Under the pieces are notes generated by a model. The model had not been told where the DNA came from, ran no database searches, and saw only the letters and a program-made list of their open reading frames with translations. Made by a program: the position numbers and the translations under genes. Shown here piece after piece: positions 59,821-64,000 of a stretch of DNA of 64,000 nt; position 1 is the first letter of the stretch, and the number at the start of each line of letters is the position of its first letter. The stretch is from Astrocystis sublimbata (lineage: Eukaryota; Ascomycota; Sordariomycetes; Xylariales; Xylariaceae), in NCBI GenBank assembly GCA_022453515.1, contig JAJNNY010000049.1, positions 62,001 through 126,000 on the forward strand, given 5' to 3'.

Positions 59821-60859
59821 CTAAAGCGCTATCGCCGTCGGCCCCGACGTAAGACCCGTGTCGATCAGCATCGTCAGGCCATTGACGGCCACAGCCCCCG
59901 GACTGCAAAGGTACAAACAGGCAGCAGCAATCTCGTCTGGCTCGATCGCTCTCCCAACTGACGATAGGGCCGCTGCGATCTTGTCTGTCTCAGGCCTCCT
60001 GCGAACTTCCTCCGCGTACATAGGCGTCCGCACCCAGATCGGACAGACCTGGTTCGTACGGATACCGACGGATTTGTAGTCCACCACTGGACTCCGTTAG
60101 CAATAGTAAATATGACAAGCCATTTTGGTAAAAAAGACGTACCTGCAGCCCTAGTGACGCCGGTAATGGCGTGCTTCGAAGCCGCGTAGGAGATCTTGCC
60201 CTCGACGGCGACGACGGCCATGGCTGACGAGATGGTGACAATGGAGCCGCGGCCGGCGTCCCGCTTCCCGTGCCGCCCGAGATCAACGACCAATGGCTCC
60301 TGGGCCTTCATCACTTTCGCGACTGCTCGGATGACCAAGAACGCCCCTTTCGTATTGATATTCATGACACGGTCGTAATCATCGGGGTCGGTCTCGTCAA
60401 TCGGGACATAGGTGGCTGCGTCGACCTGAGTAATCACCGCTGTCAAACCTGCCAAACCCTACTGCCGAGAGATTTTTAAATTGTTCAACTCACACCAGCT
60501 GCATTCATGACATAGTCGATCCTGCCAAACTCTTTCACCATAAGACCGGCCATCTCCTCACACCGGCCATCTCCTCACAGGACTTGGCGTCTGTGACGTC
60601 GACTTTCGTAGCGATACAGCGACACGAGGGGTTTGAGGCGAGAGCTTGTGCCTTAGCTGTGGCCTTCTGGACGGCTTCTTCGTTTATATCAGCGAGCACG
60701 ACACCCTTCACGCCCGCTTCGGCAAAGGAGTAGGCGATTTCTTCGCCTATTCCCCCGCCGGCCTGTATGATCTAGCGTCAACATGCATCTGCATCGGTAT
60801 TGATGGGACGGACATACCCCGACGACAAGTGCGAATCCTTCAAGACGAGATTGAGACAT
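59821..60859 (-). pseudogene. Short-chain dehydrogenase broken by a 17-bp tandem duplication
   Basis: Four exons are recognisable: 60859-60818, 60762-60496, 60448-60143 and 60086-59821. Introns are 55, 47 and 56 bp. The glycine motif VVG|AGGGIGEE spans intron 1, VDVTDA follows, and NAAG spans intron 2. The catalytic SYAASK and the C-terminal NGLTMLIDTGLTSGP are all present. The reading frame is coherent only if one copy of a 17-bp direct repeat in exon 2 (60546-60579) is removed; with both copies present a stop follows within a few codons. Without the extra copy the length would be 287 residues, normal for SDRs. Other exons show no decay, so the break is recent or an assembly error. The expected role is NAD(P)-dependent oxidoreduction of an unknown substrate. 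Confidence 0.85.
60546..60579. repeat. Perfect 17-bp tandem duplication inside the SDR gene
   Basis: Two immediately adjacent identical 17-bp copies (plus-strand unit CCGGCCATCTCCTCACA). The length is not a multiple of three, so it shifts the frame of the SDR exon it lies in. Confidence 0.95.
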
Positions 60860-61844
60860 AATGCAAGAGTGAGACTCGGTGAGTTAGAGTATCAGATATT
60901 GGGATTTACTGGGGAAGCAAGCTCGGCATTGACAGTCTGCAAAGACTACAAAAGGCGCTTTTACGCGGGTGGTAACTATGGATATACTGGACCGCAATAT
61001 GCCTTTTTATGGTACTGCGGCGGGGTTTATAGCCAGCTATGCGCTTATTGTAAGCTCGTGCGTGAGAGCTCGCCGAAAAAGCTTAAGTTGACCATTACCC
61101 ACAAAGGGTGACACGTTTATGATTAACATCAATAGCATTGGAGATAATAGTCAATGGTATTGCAAGCTGTACCAAGCACTTTACTAAGTGGCCAGCCAGC
61201 TCTCCAACTATAGTTTTGCCGAAGTATACCGACTGCGAGAGATACTGCAACGATAGTAGCAGGATACTACTATTGCCATCCGTCAATCAAGCCTCAGACA
61301 AAACAATCATCAGAAAGTAACTAGCCATAACTTTGCTTCAATCGCAATCCAGGGTATAATTCAACATCTATGATTTTTAACATCCTTGTTCAAGAGCTTA
61401 AAAAGTAATTATAGTTATGTTGCAATGACATCACAACTTTCTTTGCAGCCGATGCCAATTCTGTGGAGATGTTTGATGGGCAATAGAGTGGTGTCGTAGG
61501 GTCACTGCCACATGCTAGGCAGTGGTTTACATCGTGAAAGTCGCACAACGTATGATGCTGCTAGCGATTTGCAGCGCTCCGGGTGCGGATATGTCTCTTA
61601 CATACCTTAGCAGTGAGACCATTACGATTTCTTCAACAAAATCTTAATAGCATGATAGTCAACCAGAAGCGTTCAACAAGTGAGAGATGATCGCAATACC
61701 TTCTTTCATCAACACATATACACACTTGAATACTCATGCTGAAGATCGCTTCCATTTACCTCAACACGATAAACGTTTGCAACCTACTCCTGTCTTCACC
61801 ATCCCCCTCCTCACCCCTTCACCCCCTCACCTCAACCCATCACC
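60860..61844. other. Intergenic, nothing recognised
   Basis: AT-rich with short frames only. The two flanking genes are both on the minus strand. Confidence 0.45.
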
Positions 61845-62605
61845 TCAATACCCCTCCTCCCAAAGCTCCTTCCGATAGCCCTCCGTGAGCTTATCATCCA
61901 AGCCATAGACCTCCTGCCAGCCGACAAAGCCGCGATCCAGGACGTATACCTTCTGCTTCTTACCCCCAATACCCCCTCCCCCATCACCTCCACCTCCACC
62001 TCCACTCCCATCAGCTTCGAGCGCCCTCAAATACTGCAACGCAGCACTAGGTCCGCGCTGCTGGCTCAAAGCACAATGGAACACGACAGTTTCTTTATCG
62101 GCGAGCCGCCGCTGCAGCGTCGGCATGGTGGCGTCGAGGCTGCGCGAGGGGAAGTGCAGCGAGGAGCGGATGTGGCCGCCTATGTGGTCTTTATCATCAT
62201 CAGATGAAGTGTTAGTGATAAGTGATAAGTGTCGTCGGTCGGTATGAGATGTGGGATTGGTGTATAGTGAGATGAAGGAGATGAGTGAGGGTGTGTGGAT
62301 ATGAAATGGTGAGAAGAGGGGGGTAAAGGTAAAAGTACAGGTTATGTAAATGAGTCGAGATGGATATAAAGAGAGAAAAAGTGATGGGAGATGATCCGAA
62401 GTCAAAGCTGTAAGAAAATCAAAATGAACTCACCATCATCTCTCACATCCACAATAGCAATGCTGCCGCTTTCAACAACCCCTGCTCCTGCTCCTGCCCC
62501 TCCAGACGTAGATGTAGACGTGCTCGCCGCATCCGCAGCGCGCAGCATGCCCGCAAGCTTCGATGCGGAGATGCGCTCGAGACTCGATATCGTTATGAGC
62601 GACAT
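61845..62605 (-). CDS. Rhodanese-fold phosphatase, Cdc25/Acr2 (Ibp1) type
   Basis: Two exons, 62605-62434 and 62188-61845, with a long 245-bp intron, encode 171 residues. The rhodanese fold is seen as SIAIVDVRDDDHIGGHIRSS across the intron, then VVFHCALSQQRGPSAA with the phosphatase loop C96-x5-R102, and VYVLDRGFVGWQEVYG near the end. The HCxxxxxR loop with five residues between Cys and Arg fits the small Cdc25-like group that includes fission-yeast Ibp1 and Acr2 arsenate reductases. A Gly-rich insert lies between the loop and the last strand. It could act as a phosphatase or an arsenate reductase; the sequence alone does not decide. The in-frame stretch before the ATG at 62605 has no ATG. 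Confidence 0.87.
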
Positions 62606-63449
62606 GGTCTTCAACTTCCAAGGTCCTGGTAAGAGGCGGAATATGGTTGATGTTGTATGATGGCGCAATATGTAGATAAGATCCCGTCGATGCAGTTGGA
62701 CGAGTCCGTCCCTTTCTCAGTTTCGAAAGTCGCTAACCTGCTAAGGGTCGCAGCTCGCTTTAAGGGCTCCTGCGTACCTGTGCTAAGGTAGCTCAGAATC
62801 AATGACAACGAAGCGTGGATTGAAATAATTTCATTTACGTGTGAAAAATAGAGATCGTAAATGAATGGAAAATCGTGTCTTTGCGACCGTCGGTATATGC
62901 GTCGCAATGCAGAATCAATGCTCCGTCAGTCAAGTTGTTCAGTCTCCAGCTTCCTACCATGATGCTCACCTGAGCAGATCCGGAGTTGCCATACGCTAGA
63001 TGCATAATTCGCGATTAAAAGATACCCGATACCGGCACATCACCGTCTAAGGGGAAAACTTTCAGAGAACCCCCAGGACTCTCTCCAGCTTAGGGGAAGT
63101 AAGACAAAAAGTTGACCACATCAAATCAACAACCTCAAGGATCACGATGTAAACCAGTTTTAGAAAATGCCCAAAGTTGTCTCTTCCTAGGTATTTAGGT
63201 AAAAGAAGTAACTAAACAATGCAATGATAAAACTCCATAGGGTTCCAACCACTCCCATTCTACAAGTAATGATGATGATCCGGAGGTACCTTGGTAAGTA
63301 AACCACAAGAAAGCGGCCTCATAGGATCAACTCCCCCCTTTTCCATCACCATCCCCATCACCCTCTCCTATCTCATCACATACTCTTTCCCACCACCATC
63401 ACCACCCCCAGCCAGCACCAAGACTCCGAACCATCACAGCCTTGATGAA
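62606..63449. other. Intergenic, nothing recognised
   Basis: Contains the promoter side of the rhodanese gene and the 3' flank of the O-fucosyltransferase-like gene. No gene-like frame of its own is seen; the plus-strand frame at 63291-63998 is a shadow. Confidence 0.45.
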
Positions 63450-64000
63450 TCAAGGCCACATACCGTCCCACAAGAACAGCCAATTAGACCAATACTTGTT
63501 ATAATTGCCAACGATATACGACAGTCCATCGCCCTGCGTACCGACCTTATACGGCCGCGTCCACACCCCGCCCGTCTTGAGGTGTCTTTTCATCGCCACA
63601 TGCACGCTGAAGCTAGACGGCTGCACTCCAATAAAGAACTCGCTGCCCAGCAACACGACGTAATCAATCAAGCCCTGCTGATCCCACGTGAGCGCGTCGA
63701 TCTCGTCGAGCTCGTCGTCGCTGAGGAGATCCATCTTGGTGACGATGCGCATCTGCGCCATCTCGACAGCGCCGTCCATGAGTTTCTCCGCCTCGGTCTG
63801 GTTTCCCGTGGCGAGGTAGGCCGTCTGGTATCCCTTTTCCTTGGCAAACTTCATGTACGCCTCCGTCTGCGTCTCGTACTTGGGCCAGAAGCCGAGGGCG
63901 TCGCTCTCGGTGCGCAAATGGATGCCGAGAAAGGCGCCGTCCTTGGCGCCGTCGTCACGCGCGAACTTGTGCATCTTGGCCAGCGTCCGCTTGCCTAATT
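63450..64000 (-). CDS. O-fucosyltransferase-like protein, 3' part
   Basis: The frame is open to the window edge and ends at 63450 (LFLWDGMWP), giving at least 183 C-terminal residues. Segments FLGIHLRTESDAL, then AYMKFAKEKGYQTAYLATGN, and LIDYVVLLGSEFFIGVQPSSFSVHVAMKRH match the GDP-fucose protein O-fucosyltransferase superfamily. The GIHLRTE arginine is the conserved donor-binding residue, and the SEFFIGVQPSSFS stretch corresponds to the later GDP-binding loop. Fungal members are poorly characterised glycosyltransferases of the secretory pathway. The start, and any signal or membrane anchor, lies outside the window. Confidence 0.8.
   Translation of the reverse strand, partial: LGKRTLAKMHKFARDDGAKDGAFLGIHLRTESDALGFWPKYETQTEAYMKFAKEKGYQTAYLATGNQTEAEKLMDGAVEMAQMRIVTKMDLLSDDELDEIDALTWDQQGLIDYVVLLGSEFFIGVQPSSFSVHVAMKRHLKTGGVWTRPYKVGTQGDGLSYIVGNYNKYWSNWLFLWDGMWP

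Noticed and set aside
63291..63998. 235-codon plus-strand frame at the window edge
   Set aside because: Antisense of the O-fucosyltransferase-like gene, which has clear family motifs on the minus strand.

Overview
The window is nuclear DNA of a filamentous ascomycete (Pezizomycotina). Genes are split by short GT-AG introns, mostly 47-90 bp, often with CTAAC/CTGAC-like branch sites. Protein families are typically fungal: HET domain, LysM, GH18 chitinase with hevein-type modules, GH75 chitosanase, DHA1-type MFS, GPI-type secreted proteins. There is no operon layout. About 20 protein genes, one intron-containing tRNA-Asn gene, and three to four decayed genes are supported. Splice models were chosen by hand so that reading phase is kept across every junction and the protein stays continuous with its family; none is experimentally confirmed.

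Layout. 1-12 kb: GH43-like hydrolase, an SDR with an altered active site, a small hypothetical gene, an FAD monooxygenase, a decayed minus-strand locus, a GPI-type secreted protein and a multiply frameshifted relic. 13-20 kb: Seh1-like WD40 protein, GH75 chitosanase, MFS exporter. 20-26 kb: a mitochondrial intron-endonuclease fragment in nuclear DNA, a membrane-anchored Cys-rich surface protein with an 18-bp repeat, and a five-intron secreted protein. 26.3-32.4 kb is gene-poor. 32-33 kb: J-domain protein. 36.6-49.2 kb: the most distinctive block, with a multi-jacalin lectin carrying a beta-rich, pore-former-like C-terminus, a large LysM protein, and a 1696-residue GH18 chitinase divergent from the LysM gene, followed by a hypothetical gene and a HET-domain gene. 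53-64 kb: a small Cys-rich protein, a sulfotransferase-like protein, a small secreted Cys-rich protein, tRNA-Asn, an SDR broken by a 17-bp tandem duplication, a Cdc25/Acr2-like rhodanese phosphatase, and the 3' part of an O-fucosyltransferase-like gene at the edge.

How the genes fit together. The LysM protein and the chitinase share a ~750-bp divergent promoter and both act on chitin. This pairing is known for subgroup-C (killer-toxin-like) chitinases in other fungi. The lectin/pore-former-like gene, GH75 chitosanase, HET gene and secreted Cys-rich proteins suggest a region rich in cell-wall attack and self/non-self interaction functions. That functional link is inference from content and proximity only.
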